The translations under genes were made by a program, and so were the position numbers. DNA of 64,000 nucleotides, from the NCBI GenBank assembly GCA_947454235.1, contig CANGIY010000008.1:62001-126000 (forward strand), written 5' to 3'. How positions within the stretch are numbered: position 1 is the stretch's first letter; each line of letters starts with the position of its first letter. The notes beneath the pieces are model-generated. The model did not search any database. It saw nothing but the letters and a program-made list of their open reading frames with translations, and was not told where the DNA came from. The DNA is from Chitinophagaceae bacterium (lineage in GTDB: Bacteria > Bacteroidota > Bacteroidia > Chitinophagales > Chitinophagaceae). Shown here in pieces: positions 1 through 8,835 of this stretch.

Positions 1-324
1 CAATTTGGTACTCCCCTGCGCTTCGATAATACGTGCCGAATAAGCCTTGATATCAACGAATTTCAGATGGTCTTTTGGAACAATGTTCTCAAAAAGCAAT
101 TCTATTTCGTCGCCATCGAATAATATATCGAAATACTCTTTTGCATTGATCCTGTTGTGGTAACCACAATGAGGGCATACAAAAAGGTTATCTTCTATTT
201 CTTTTGTGGTATTGGTTGCTTTACACTCAGGGCATCTGTGCCAAAGGCCATCAGGAGTTTCCTTTTTTTCCTTGGTGGTTGTCAGGATTCCCTGTTTACT
301 GCGTCGAAACCAGTTTGAAGACAT
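1..324 (-). CDS. accD: acetyl-CoA carboxylase carboxyltransferase subunit beta (partial, 3' end outside window)
   Basis: The first 108 residues are visible and the rest lies beyond the left edge. The N-terminus opens with MSSNWFRRSKQGILTTTKEK, which is typical of AccD. It is followed by a four-cysteine zinc ribbon (CPEC at residues 31-34, CPHC at 50-53) and the conserved EYFDILFDGDE segment. In the family, AccD pairs with AccA to transfer the carboxyl group from biotin to acetyl-CoA, the committed step of fatty acid synthesis in the cytoplasm. The ATG at 322-324 is the first in frame and gives the standard N-terminus. It is divergent from uvrC. Confidence 0.93.
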   Translation of the reverse strand, partial: MSSNWFRRSKQGILTTTKEKKETPDGLWHRCPECKATNTTKEIEDNLFVCPHCGYHNRINAKEYFDILFDGDEIELLFENIVPKDHLKFVDIKAYSARIIEAQGSTKL

Positions 325-439
325 ACAGATGATTAATTAGGAGCGACAAAGATAAAGGAATATTCAGGACAACGGCAAAATCCAGCCATTTCTTGTACAC
401 AGAACACCCACACCTTCAATCGTTTTCGTTTGGTTCTGC

Positions 440-447
440 TATTTTTG
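440..447 (+). promoter_or_regulatory. TAnnTTTG (-7) box of uvrC, leaderless arrangement
   Basis: TATTTTTG matches the Bacteroidota -7 consensus TAnnTTTG exactly and ends 4 bases before the uvrC ATG. If transcription starts about 5 bases after the box, as is usual, the ATG is at or next to +1. No TTTG lies at the usual -33 spacing. Confidence 0.55.
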
Positions 448-451
448 TAGC

Positions 452-2278
452 ATGACCAGGGCCGAATTCAATAATTGGGTGGATTCAATACCCCATCAAC
501 CGGGGTGCTACAAATATTATGATGCCAACAAAGAACTGCTTTATGTTGGTAAGGCTAAGGATTTGCGCAAAAGGGTAACGTCCTACTTTGCCAAAACACT
601 GGATAATTACAAAACCAGAAAACTGGTTTCACTCATTCATTCCATCGATTTTACTGTCACTGATTCTGAACATGACGCGTTTCTTTTAGAAAATTCGCTC
701 ATCAAACACTTTCAGCCTAAGTTTAATATAAGCCTAAAGGATGATAAAACATACCCATACATAGTTATTAAGAAAGAACCATTCCCCAGGGTGTTTTTTA
801 CCCGCAGGGTCATTCGCGATGGGTCGGAATATCTAGGACCTTTTACCGGGCTTTTGAGGGTAAAAGAACTGCTTGAGTTGGTGCGACACAATATACCACT
901 GCGCACCTGCAGCCTGAATCTTTCAAGAGAAAACATCTTAAAGGACAAATTTAAAGTGTGCCTTGAATACCATATTGGTAACTGTAAAGGACCCTGTGCC
1001 GGATTTCAAAGTGCTGAAGAATACAACGAACAAATACAACAAGTTCGCCATATCCTAAAAGGAAATATTGGAGAGGTTATCGGGCGGCTCAAGGACGAAA
1101 TGATGGAGTATGCAACAAAAATGGAGTTCGAAAAGGCCCAGCTACTTAAACTCAAGATTGACGACTTACAGAAATATCAGGTAAAATCAACTATCGTAAA
1201 TCCGCGCATGGATAATGCTGATATAGCCTGCATTTTAAGCGATGAAAACTACTTCTATGTCAACTACATGATGGTAAGCAAGGGCTCGGTTGTGCATACA
1301 AAGACTTTGCAAATAGAAAAGAAAACAGAAGAAGAAGAAAGCGATGTACTTGCATTGGCACTCGATGAACTGCGAAATGCTTTTGGCAGCAATGCCGAAG
1401 AAGTAGTTGTGCCGATACCTGTTTTAGTGACCGACCCTAAAATAAAAGTGACTATACCAAAGCTGGGTGATAAAAAACAATTACTTGACCTTGCATTTAA
1501 AAACGCCACCATCTTCCTGAACGAAGTAAAAAGGAAGGAATCATTATTGCTCACTAAAGCTACTCAGGAAGACTTACTGAATACGTTGGCTGAAATGCAG
1601 GATGCGTTGCAACTTACCGAATTGCCAACCCATATAGAATGCTTCGACAACTCCAACTTTCAAGGCTCGTACCCCGTTGCCGCGATGGTGTGTTTTAAGA
1701 ACGGACAACCATCTAAGAAAGACTACAGGCATTTTCATATTAAAACTGTAGAAGGTCCGAATGACTTTGCTTCAATGAGTGAAATCGTTTACCGCAGGTA
1801 TAAACGCCTTTCTGAAGAAAACCAGCCACTACCCCAACTCGTTATTATTGATGGAGGTAAAGGGCAATTGGGGGCTGCCTTAAAAAGTCTTGAGAAGTTG
1901 GGGCTCTTAGGTAAAATGACAGTTGTAGGTCTCGCCAAACAAGAAGAATCAATCTTCTTTCCGGGTGATAGTGAGCCACTTCAATTGCCTTACGATAATC
2001 CCGCCCATTTAATGATACGTCGCATCAGAGATGAGGTACACCGATTCGGCATTACTTTCCACCGCCAGGTGCGCAGTAAATCAACCATTAAAAACGACCT
2101 TGAAGCCATTCCGGGAATCGGAGAAAAAACATCGATTGAATTACTAAAAACTTTTCGTTCGGTGAAAAACATTAAGACCCTTACAGAACGGGAACTGACA
2201 AGGGTTGCAGGTGCTTCAAAAGCCCGCATCATCTGGAATTACTTTCACGGCGAAGAAGAAAAACAAAACGAAGATTAG
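452..2278 (+). CDS. uvrC: excinuclease ABC subunit UvrC
   Basis: UvrC makes the dual incisions on either side of a DNA lesion in UvrABC nucleotide excision repair. The 608-residue length is normal. An N-terminal GIY-YIG nuclease domain (about residues 15-90, with GCYKYY and LLYVGKAKDLRKRV) makes the 3' cut. A UVR motif around residues 210-240 (EFEKAQLLKLKIDDL) binds UvrB. An RNase-H-like domain with CFDNSNFQG follows and makes the 5' cut, and the C-terminal helix-hairpin-helix has IPGIGEKTSIELLKTF. The gene stands alone. Its last four bases overlap the convergent MoxR gene. The ATG follows a TAnnTTTG box by 4 bases. Confidence 0.97.
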   Translation: MTRAEFNNWVDSIPHQPGCYKYYDANKELLYVGKAKDLRKRVTSYFAKTLDNYKTRKLVSLIHSIDFTVTDSEHDAFLLENSLIKHFQPKFNISLKDDKTYPYIVIKKEPFPRVFFTRRVIRDGSEYLGPFTGLLRVKELLELVRHNIPLRTCSLNLSRENILKDKFKVCLEYHIGNCKGPCAGFQSAEEYNEQIQQVRHILKGNIGEVIGRLKDEMMEYATKMEFEKAQLLKLKIDDLQKYQVKSTIVNPRMDNADIACILSDENYFYVNYMMVSKGSVVHTKTLQIEKKTEEEESDVLALALDELRNAFGSNAEEVVVPIPVLVTDPKIKVTIPKLGDKKQLLDLAFKNATIFLNEVKRKESLLLTKATQEDLLNTLAEMQDALQLTELPTHIECFDNSNFQGSYPVAAMVCFKNGQPSKKDYRHFHIKTVEGPNDFASMSEIVYRRYKRLSEENQPLPQLVIIDGGKGQLGAALKSLEKLGLLGKMTVVGLAKQEESIFFPGDSEPLQLPYDNPAHLMIRRIRDEVHRFGITFHRQVRSKSTIKNDLEAIPGIGEKTSIELLKTFRSVKNIKTLTERELTRVAGASKARIIWNYFHGEEEKQNED

Positions 2279-3321
2279 TACAATCTCAATTTTGAAAGTC
2301 GGTCAGATTCGCGATTGATAATTGAGTCGATTGCTTTGAGTTTTCCTTCTTTATTCCTGTATATCAGGCGGTGTTCCAGTACCGCTTTGGCAATGTCTTT
2401 CACGTCATCTTCAATCACATAAGTGCGCCCTTTCACCAATGCATACGCCCTCAGACAGCGCAAAAAGGCAATACCGCTACGGGTTGAAGCACCCAGCACA
2501 ATATCAGCGTGTTCGCGGGTAGCTCTAACAATATTACTTACCGCTTTCACAATCTCATCGTGTACAAATACTTCAGTTGTCTGTTGTTGCAAGTCTAAAA
2601 TATCGCGCATCGTAAGCACCTGCTTCATATCAACCAGGTTGCGGGCAATATCAAGGTAATCTTTATAAATAGAAAGTTCGGTAGCTTCATCAACATAACC
2701 GAAGTAAATTTTCATAAAAAAACGGTCGAGCTGGGCAGCAGGCAACGGGTAGGTTCCTTCCATTTCCACCGGATTTTGGGTAGCGATGGTAAAAAACATC
2801 TGCTCCAGTTGCAAGGTGCTATCTCCTATCGTTATTTGGTGTTCAGCCATTGCTTCCAGCAATGCACTTTGCACTTTTGGCGAAGCCCTGTTGATTTCGT
2901 CGGCGAGCAACACATTACAAAAAAGTGGACCCTTCTTGAAAATGAACTCTTTATTCACGTCATCAAAGATGTGCGTACCAATTAAGTCCATTGGTAATAA
3001 ATCGGGCGTGAATTGAATGCGCTTGAACAATACATGCTCACCTGCTTTGCCGCCGCTAATACATTGAGAAAGCGTTTTTGCCAATACAGTTTTACCGGTA
3101 CCGGGATTGTCTTCCATTAAAATATGACCACCTGCCAGTAAACAAGTTACTATCAGCTCAATTTGCCTGCGTTTGCCCTTAATTACCTTTTCTGTGTTGT
3201 CGATAAGGGCACTTATTGCTTGAGCGGCATCAATTTTATAACCCGAAGCTACAGTACTTTCCTGCTGGTTACTTGCTGACTCTTGCGTTCCGGCTTGTTC
3301 CCCGAATTCAAAATTCTCCAT
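2275..3321 (-). CDS. MoxR-family AAA+ ATPase
   Basis: This 348-residue MoxR-type AAA+ ATPase has Walker A DNPGTGKT (residues 71-78), Walker B LLADEINRA (138-146) and sensor region TIATQNPVE. These proteins act as chaperone-like ATPases that help mature or insert metal and VWA-domain partner proteins. The N-terminal 30 residues are Gln/Ser/Thr-rich and probably disordered. The usual neighbours (DUF58 and VWA/Bat genes) are not adjacent here, so this copy is an orphan. A TACATTTG box (3344-3351, minus strand) lies 22 bases before the ATG. Confidence 0.9.
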   Translation of the reverse strand: MENFEFGEQAGTQESASNQQESTVASGYKIDAAQAISALIDNTEKVIKGKRRQIELIVTCLLAGGHILMEDNPGTGKTVLAKTLSQCISGGKAGEHVLFKRIQFTPDLLPMDLIGTHIFDDVNKEFIFKKGPLFCNVLLADEINRASPKVQSALLEAMAEHQITIGDSTLQLEQMFFTIATQNPVEMEGTYPLPAAQLDRFFMKIYFGYVDEATELSIYKDYLDIARNLVDMKQVLTMRDILDLQQQTTEVFVHDEIVKAVSNIVRATREHADIVLGASTRSGIAFLRCLRAYALVKGRTYVIEDDVKDIAKAVLEHRLIYRNKEGKLKAIDSIINRESDRLSKLRLY

Positions 3322-3447
3322 ACTTTATTGTGCAATGTGTAGTCAAATGTACAAAAGCACTTTCGTTTTTAATTTTGAAAACAGCTAAAGGGAATGTGAA
3401 AATTTGGCGCCTGCCCCATTAACCATGAAATTGTCTCTAAGGAACAT

Positions 3448-3455
3448 TATCTTTG
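3448..3455 (+). promoter_or_regulatory. TAnnTTTG (-7) box of DEAD-box helicase gene
   Basis: TATCTTTG is an exact match to the Bacteroidota -7 consensus and lies 28 bases before the helicase ATG. No well-spaced -33 TTTG is obvious, so the call rests on the -7 element and its position. Confidence 0.45.
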
Positions 3456-3483
3456 CAGTTTTCTTAATATTTCTACAACCTAT

Positions 3484-4812
3484 ATGCTGTTCAGCGAATT
3501 GAATTTGAATGCATCGCTACAAAATGCACTCACCGACCTTGGTTACACTCAAGCTACTACAATTCAACATAAAGTTTTCCCGGTAATGATGTCGGGAAGA
3601 GACATTTGCGGCATTGCACAAACCGGTACAGGTAAAACAATCGCTTACCTGCTACCCTGCCTCAGGTTGTGGTCGTTCACTAAAGAAAAAAATCCTACGA
3701 TTTTGATATTAGTTCCAACCCGCGAACTGGTGGTGCAAGTGGTAGAGGAAGTAAAACGCCTCACAAGCTACATGAGTTTTAGGGTTGTAGGTGTTTATGG
3801 AGGAGTAAACATGCGGCCCCAGGCTGATGCTGTTGCTGAAGGCTGCGATATGGTTGTAGGCACCCCCGGCAGGCTTATGGATCTTGTTTATCAGGGCACA
3901 TTAAAACTGAAAGGCATTAAAAAGTTCATTCTCGATGAGGCTGACGAAATGCTGAACCTAGGTTTCCGTCCGCAAATATTCCAGATAATGGAAGTATTAC
4001 CCCAAAAGCGTCAAAACCTGTTGTTTTCTGCAACGTTATCGCCCGATGTCGAGTCTATTCTGGATGTATATTTCAATACGCCACAAAGAATAGAAGCTGC
4101 ACCTGCCGGCACTCCGCTTGAAGGAATTTCACAGTCGTATTACAAAGTACCAAATTTTTATACCAAGGTCAATTTACTTGAATCGTTGCTAGGTTTCGAT
4201 AAGACAATGAACAAGGTCCTTGTCTTCATTTCAACCAGAAGAAAAGCCGATGTTTTGCATGAATTAATCAATGAGCGTTTTCAGGAACAAATTGGTGTAA
4301 TTCATAGTAATAAAGACCAAAAAACTAGGTTCAATTCGGTGCGTAAATTTGATGACGGTTCATTTAGAGTGTTGATTGCAACTGATATTATAGCACGGGG
4401 AATTGACCTTGCAGGAGTTTCTCACGTTGTCAATTTCGATATACCCGATGAAGTTGAGGCATACATACACCGTATTGGCCGTACCGGTCGTGCCGATCAA
4501 AAAGGTATAGCCATTTCGTTTGTAACCGAAAAAGAACAACCACTTTTCGATGCAATTCAGGAGTACATGAAGTATGAAGTGCCGGAAGTGGAAATTCCTG
4601 AAGAGGTTGAAATTTCGACCGAACTCACCAATGATGAAAAGCCAAAAGGCAACCTAAAAGAGATTTACATCAAGCTACCAACTTTCAAAGAAATGAGTGG
4701 CGCATTTCATCAAAAACTTGAAAAGAATAAAAAGGTAAACGTAAAAGTTCGCCACTCAGATAAGATGATGGCAAAATATGGTAAGCCACAAAAACGCAAA
4801 CCGAGGAAGTAA
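3484..4812 (+). CDS. DEAD/DEAH-box ATP-dependent RNA helicase
   Basis: A 442-residue SF2 RNA helicase with all expected motifs: Q motif region, AQTGTGKT (I), PTRELVVQ (Ia), TPGRLMDL (Ib), DEADEML (II), SAT (III), the ATDIIARGIDLAGV segment and HRIGRTGR (VI). The C-terminal 70 residues are Lys/Glu-rich and end RKPRK, a basic tail typical of bacterial RhlE-like proteins that bind RNA non-specifically. Such enzymes unwind short RNA duplexes in ribosome assembly, mRNA decay and cold adaptation. It is monocistronic and convergent with the outer-membrane protein gene downstream. Which paralogue (RhlE, CsdA, DbpA) cannot be settled from motifs alone. Confidence 0.93.
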   Translation: MLFSELNLNASLQNALTDLGYTQATTIQHKVFPVMMSGRDICGIAQTGTGKTIAYLLPCLRLWSFTKEKNPTILILVPTRELVVQVVEEVKRLTSYMSFRVVGVYGGVNMRPQADAVAEGCDMVVGTPGRLMDLVYQGTLKLKGIKKFILDEADEMLNLGFRPQIFQIMEVLPQKRQNLLFSATLSPDVESILDVYFNTPQRIEAAPAGTPLEGISQSYYKVPNFYTKVNLLESLLGFDKTMNKVLVFISTRRKADVLHELINERFQEQIGVIHSNKDQKTRFNSVRKFDDGSFRVLIATDIIARGIDLAGVSHVVNFDIPDEVEAYIHRIGRTGRADQKGIAISFVTEKEQPLFDAIQEYMKYEVPEVEIPEEVEISTELTNDEKPKGNLKEIYIKLPTFKEMSGAFHQKLEKNKKVNVKVRHSDKMMAKYGKPQKRKPRK

Positions 4813-4848
4813 TTGGGTTAACGTTGCATATAAAACAACTGTAAATGT

Positions 4849-4888
4849 ATAGTCCATCCACGTAAATGTAGGTGGACTATATTATTTT
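4849..4888. terminator. intrinsic terminator between convergent genes
   Basis: An inverted repeat ATAGTCCATCC/GGTGGACTAT (4849-4859 and 4871-4880, one bulged T) is followed by ATTATTTTT on the plus strand. It lies between the helicase stop and the convergent gene and may serve both. Confidence 0.6.
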
Positions 4889-4895
4889 TAAGCAA

Positions 4896-5627
4896 TTAAA
4901 ACCTTACCGTCATGTAAAACACCACCGGCAGCGCGAACTTAGCTGAAGCTGGTTTTTGTTTTGTTTCTACAGGGTCGGGAATTGGATAGCCATTGTGCAA
5001 ATTCACCAAGTCGATAGTTGAAATTGTCTGCGTCTGATCGTTGGTAAGGTAATAGAAGCTTGCTTCTGTACCAACAGAAATGTTCTTATTAAAGTTGTAC
5101 CTCAACCAGCCCATTGCTCCGCCACCAAAACCAGTTGAAGTAGTTTTAGTTGATGTAAGCACGGTGTCAAAAGAAGTACTAAAAGTCACATCGGTTTTAT
5201 CGTCGTTTGTTTGAAAAAGGAAATCGATACCTGCACCTGCATCAAGCTTCGAAGTCAGTTCAAACTTCTTTTCTATACCTACCCTCAACCGCAAATCGTT
5301 GATCTTTGTATCGGTACTTGTAGCACCATCAGCTGATGATGTAGCCGTATAATTGTACCCTAAACCAAGGCGCAAGCCGTAATTGCTTTTCTTTTGAGTA
5401 ATATTATAAGTAAGCAGGTAAGGATTTGAGCTAGCTGCAGGTGTAGTATTCGAAAAATTAAAAACCTGATTGATTAACTGGTTTATTTGAACACCAATTG
5501 CGTGCTCGTATTTTTTGCCACCTGTATTTCCGTTTTCAGCGCCAGGCACTACGCTACCTTGTGCATATACCGATGAACCCTGAACCATTGCTACCAACAG
5601 TCCGGCTATTAAAGTCTTTTTGAGCAT
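4896..5627 (-). CDS. outer-membrane beta-barrel protein, function unknown
   Basis: 243 residues with a clear signal peptide (MLKKTLIAGLLVAMVQGSSV, cut near YAQ). The rest is alternating-residue, Tyr/Phe/Gly-rich sequence ending in VVFYMTVRF, the aromatic C-terminus expected of an outer-membrane barrel recognised by BamA. It lies 4 bases downstream of the di-haem peroxidase gene and is almost certainly co-transcribed with it, so the two may act together in the envelope. No specific family is recognised and the substrate is unknown. Confidence 0.75.
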   Translation of the reverse strand: MLKKTLIAGLLVAMVQGSSVYAQGSVVPGAENGNTGGKKYEHAIGVQINQLINQVFNFSNTTPAASSNPYLLTYNITQKKSNYGLRLGLGYNYTATSSADGATSTDTKINDLRLRVGIEKKFELTSKLDAGAGIDFLFQTNDDKTDVTFSTSFDTVLTSTKTTSTGFGGGAMGWLRYNFNKNISVGTEASFYYLTNDQTQTISTIDLVNLHNGYPIPDPVETKQKPASAKFALPVVFYMTVRF

Positions 5628-5631
5628 CTAT

Positions 5632-6762
5632 TTATTTAATTTTGAACGGATTAGAGAACCTAACATCGGTAATTGAAGTTAAGTCTGTCATTGTATTAAG
5701 GAAAGCGATAAGAGCTTGCTTATCTGCATCAGGAATGTTCATTTTTCTTGGCGTACCATCTGAATTCCTCAAAATTGGATCAAGATTATCGCTGCCTTTA
5801 ACATTATGGCTGTAGTGCTCAATTACTTCATCGAGCGTTTTGTACCTGCCATCATGCATATACGGAGCTGTCAAAGCAACGTTAGCCAATGTTGGAACCC
5901 TGAATTTGCCTTTGTTATTTGAAGTATTTGCACCTAAAACTACACCACGACCTAAATCGGTATAATTGATATCAAGTCCAATATCCCTGAAAGAATTTGT
6001 ATCTTCAGTGCTGTAAGAATTAGTAGATACCAAGTGGCAATTAGCACAGTTGTAAGTGCCGAAAAACAAATCTTTTCCTCTTTGCTCGAGTGAATTTAAT
6101 GTCCCGCCTTTCGTTAATGATAAATCAAATTTCGAATTGCCTGTGTTCAAAGAAACCATGAATGCCCCCAAAGCACTTGAAATTTTATCCATTGTAACTT
6201 CAGAAGAACCGAAAGCCTTGTTGAATAAATCAGGGTAATACGCTATAGAATTGACTTTGCTTACAAGCTGATCTACATTATTGATACCCATTTCAATGTG
6301 ATTGGTAATAGGACGTTTCACCAAATCAACGATGTTATCAGAACGACCATCCCAAAACAAAGGCGTCCTCATTGTTGTCATCATTTGGTCGAGTGTTCCA
6401 AAAAACATTCTAGAACTATTAGGCAACAAAGTGTGAATACCTTTTGAGTTGCGCAATGTAGGGCGACCATCAAAACCCATACTCAACGCCATATTATCGG
6501 CAAAGCCTAAAGCTTGCTTATGACAAGAAGCACATGAAACACCATTATTTACTGAAAGTGTCTGATCATAAAACAACACCCTGCCCAAAGTAGCCTTAGC
6601 ATCAGCGGTAGAATCTGATACATTACCGGTAAAATACTTATACTGGGTGGCAGGCAATTCCAAGGTTTGGGTACCTGTTGGAGTTGTTGTAGTGGTTTTG
6701 TGGCAAGAAACTACAAAGGCTACAGCTGCAACCAGAGAACTAATAATAACCAGCTTTTTCAT
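5632..6762 (-). CDS. lipoprotein di-haem cytochrome c peroxidase (MauG/CcpA family)
   Basis: 376 residues. The N-terminus is a lipoprotein signal (hydrophobic run, lipobox VVSC with Cys20), so the protein should be anchored in the periplasm or outer membrane. Two haem-binding CxxCH motifs are present, CASCH at 77-81 and CANCH at 239-243, with the family segments GFADN, TPLFWDGR and AFMVSL between them. Known members reduce H2O2 using c-type cytochrome electrons or oxidise protein partners as MauG does. The ATG at 6760-6762 is chosen because the signal peptide begins there; an upstream in-frame extension has no signal-like features. It is the first gene of a two-gene unit with the barrel protein 4 bases downstream. 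Confidence 0.9.
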   Translation of the reverse strand: MKKLVIISSLVAAVAFVVSCHKTTTTTPTGTQTLELPATQYKYFTGNVSDSTADAKATLGRVLFYDQTLSVNNGVSCASCHKQALGFADNMALSMGFDGRPTLRNSKGIHTLLPNSSRMFFGTLDQMMTTMRTPLFWDGRSDNIVDLVKRPITNHIEMGINNVDQLVSKVNSIAYYPDLFNKAFGSSEVTMDKISSALGAFMVSLNTGNSKFDLSLTKGGTLNSLEQRGKDLFFGTYNCANCHLVSTNSYSTEDTNSFRDIGLDINYTDLGRGVVLGANTSNNKGKFRVPTLANVALTAPYMHDGRYKTLDEVIEHYSHNVKGSDNLDPILRNSDGTPRKMNIPDADKQALIAFLNTMTDLTSITDVRFSNPFKIK

Positions 6763-6964
6763 GCGTATGATTTTTATGTAACAAGGATTATGTAAAAATA
6801 TGCCTTTTTCTGAGTTTAAATCAAAAAGAATACATTGAGCAAACGAATTTCGGAAAAAAATATTGCACAATTTGTGTATTCCTTTTTAATTATTACCCAT
6901 TGGTTAATAGGCGTTAAGAAATACGCTTACTGTTTTTTGAAATAATATCTGAAAGGTTCGACTC

Positions 6965-6994
6965 AAAAAGATAGCCCCACCAATGGTGGGGCTA
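6965..6994 (-). terminator. intrinsic terminator of the PhaE-like gene
   Basis: A perfect 10-bp stem TAGCCCCACC/GGTGGGGCTA (6972-6981 and 6985-6994) with a 3-nt loop. On the minus strand it is followed by CTTTTT. It lies 26 bases past the stop codon of the minus-strand gene. Confidence 0.75.
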
Positions 6995-7020
6995 CACAAA
7001 TCACTATAAAATCAATCTTA

Positions 7021-8508
7021 TTATGCTTTCTTAGCTGCTTTAGCAGGCTTTTCTTCAACTGTTTCTTTACTTGCTTCAAGAGCCGCGATTTGTTTGTTCA
7101 AATCATTCACTTGTTTTTTCAAGTCGTGAACTAATTTGTACACATTGTCAAGTTCGCTCCTTTTAGCAATTGGCAATTCTTCGATAGCACTTTCAAACTG
7201 AGCGTCAATTGCTGATCTGATTTTCATTTGCAATGCACCAACTTCAGCCATTATTTTGCTGTACTCGTCGCTTTCGAATAAACCAACAAATACTTTATCG
7301 CTGATGTTCAACCACTCTTGGTACAAACCGAGCATGCTCTTAACTTCAGTACCTTCTTTTACTTTCTTAGTTACATTCTCAGCCAGTTTGTCCATTACTT
7401 TTTGGCCTTGATTGTAAATCATGAACTGCATTTCAGCGTTTTTGATGTTGTAGTTCACAATCATATCATTGATATCGTTCCATGCAGCCAACATTTTAGT
7501 GTGCTTGTTAGGTGTAGCTAATTTGTGGAAAGGACCCATAAATTCGCTCATTTGAGAGTACCAGCTATTGTAAGCAGTATTCACACCACCAAACATGTTA
7601 GAAGAAGACAACAAAGCTTTGCTGTAGGCATTGCTCATTTGGTTGTATGCATTCAAACCGGAATCAGCCATGTTCATACCGCCTTCCTTCATTTTTTGAT
7701 TGAAAGAGTTGTATTGTTCACGAACTGACTCTGGGAACATACCCAAGTATTTGTCCATCATATCGCGGTACAATTCAGGGTTGATGAAATTTTTGTAAAC
7801 ATCCATGTTGAATGTTTTATCCTGAATTGATTTGAACATTGGAGTCCACAATTCAGCGAATTTTGTAAAACCTTCACCTGTATTGATCATTGCCTTGTAA
7901 GCGTCCTGAATGTTACCTACGTTGAAGTTTTTCTGCCAGTTTTCAAAACCTGCACTCATAGTTTTGAAATATTGGTTGAACATTTCTGTCATTGTTTCAG
8001 CAGGCTTTTTGAAAGCATCAGCGTTAAATGGGTTCATGTTCGCACCTTGACCCATCCAGTTTGTCCAGTTGTTAGACATGTTCTGCCATTGGTTGTTCAT
8101 GTTAGAGAACTGACTGTTCCAATTAGTAGTAAATGGATTAGCCTGGAATGGATTTGAAAAATTGAAAGCGTTATTTGGTTGAGCATTAGAAGCCATTTCC
8201 CACACTTTCTTTGCACCTTCCATTTGCCAGTTGAACCAGTTTTCAAAAAACTCGTTTGCTTTAGATGTATTTTCTTTTACTTTTTCTTTTACTGTTTCAG
8301 TAGCTTGAGTTGTTTGCTCAGTAGCTTTAGCGAATACGCTTTTTTGGGTATCTAACCAATTTTTGTACCACTCAGAACCTTTTTCTACAGTATCATTTAC
8401 TACAGAGTTGCCTTGAGCGAATTTTTTTGTGTTCTCAACAACTGTGTCAAGCACTTGTTTTTGAGCGTTAACTACGTTTTCAACGAAGTTGTTTTCTTTT
8501 ACAGACAT
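7021..8508 (-). CDS. PHA synthase subunit PhaE-like / phasin-like protein
   Basis: 495 residues, no signal peptide, strongly helical. The C-terminal third resembles PhaE, the non-catalytic subunit of class III PHA synthase: a LYQEW segment at 395-399, the conserved stretch around LPIAKRSELD (445-454), and a terminal coiled coil (455-480) ending in a Lys/Ala-rich AKAAKKA tail as in phasins. Residues 110-165 are an unusual Asn/Trp/Phe/Met/Gln-rich low-complexity stretch. PhaE binds PhaC and coats nascent polyester granules. No phaC lies in this window. The divergent neighbour across a 327-bp spacer is a PhaJ-like hydratase, which supports a PHA role. A generic phasin is the main alternative. 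Confidence 0.7.
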   Translation of the reverse strand: MSVKENNFVENVVNAQKQVLDTVVENTKKFAQGNSVVNDTVEKGSEWYKNWLDTQKSVFAKATEQTTQATETVKEKVKENTSKANEFFENWFNWQMEGAKKVWEMASNAQPNNAFNFSNPFQANPFTTNWNSQFSNMNNQWQNMSNNWTNWMGQGANMNPFNADAFKKPAETMTEMFNQYFKTMSAGFENWQKNFNVGNIQDAYKAMINTGEGFTKFAELWTPMFKSIQDKTFNMDVYKNFINPELYRDMMDKYLGMFPESVREQYNSFNQKMKEGGMNMADSGLNAYNQMSNAYSKALLSSSNMFGGVNTAYNSWYSQMSEFMGPFHKLATPNKHTKMLAAWNDINDMIVNYNIKNAEMQFMIYNQGQKVMDKLAENVTKKVKEGTEVKSMLGLYQEWLNISDKVFVGLFESDEYSKIMAEVGALQMKIRSAIDAQFESAIEELPIAKRSELDNVYKLVHDLKKQVNDLNKQIAALEASKETVEEKPAKAAKKA

Positions 8509-8622
8509 TTTATCGGAGATTTAAAAAGTTTTTTGCTAAAAATTTGTTTTGTAATAATTGCTTTCTATCTTAGCACTTACGTTTTAGTATTTTACTGGAA
8601 CTGTGCCTTGATTTTTGCGCTG

Positions 8623-8650
8623 CAAAGATACGCCAGTTACGTTAAACAAA
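8623..8650 (-). promoter_or_regulatory. promoter of the PhaE-like gene
   Basis: On the minus strand TTTG (8650-8647) is followed after 16 bases by TATCTTTG (8630-8623), an exact TAnnTTTG. This predicts a 5' leader of about 110 bases before the ATG at 8508. The rest of the 8509-8835 spacer is AT-rich. A TACTTTCG box (8811-8818, plus strand, one mismatch) precedes the phaJ-like gene. Confidence 0.6.
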
Positions 8651-8835
8651 TGTAAAATTATGTTTAACGTTATTGTTCTAATGCGTTGTTTTATCCCCCA
8701 TTTTTAGGCTGTATTCCTTTACCAGTAAGGCTTTCAAAGGTCAGACCTGCGCATCCCTACTATTTGTTAAAAATTAATTAAGCCTTTTTTACTCCCTTAG
8801 CTAATTCGCTTACTTTCGCACAAAATTTTAAAATT

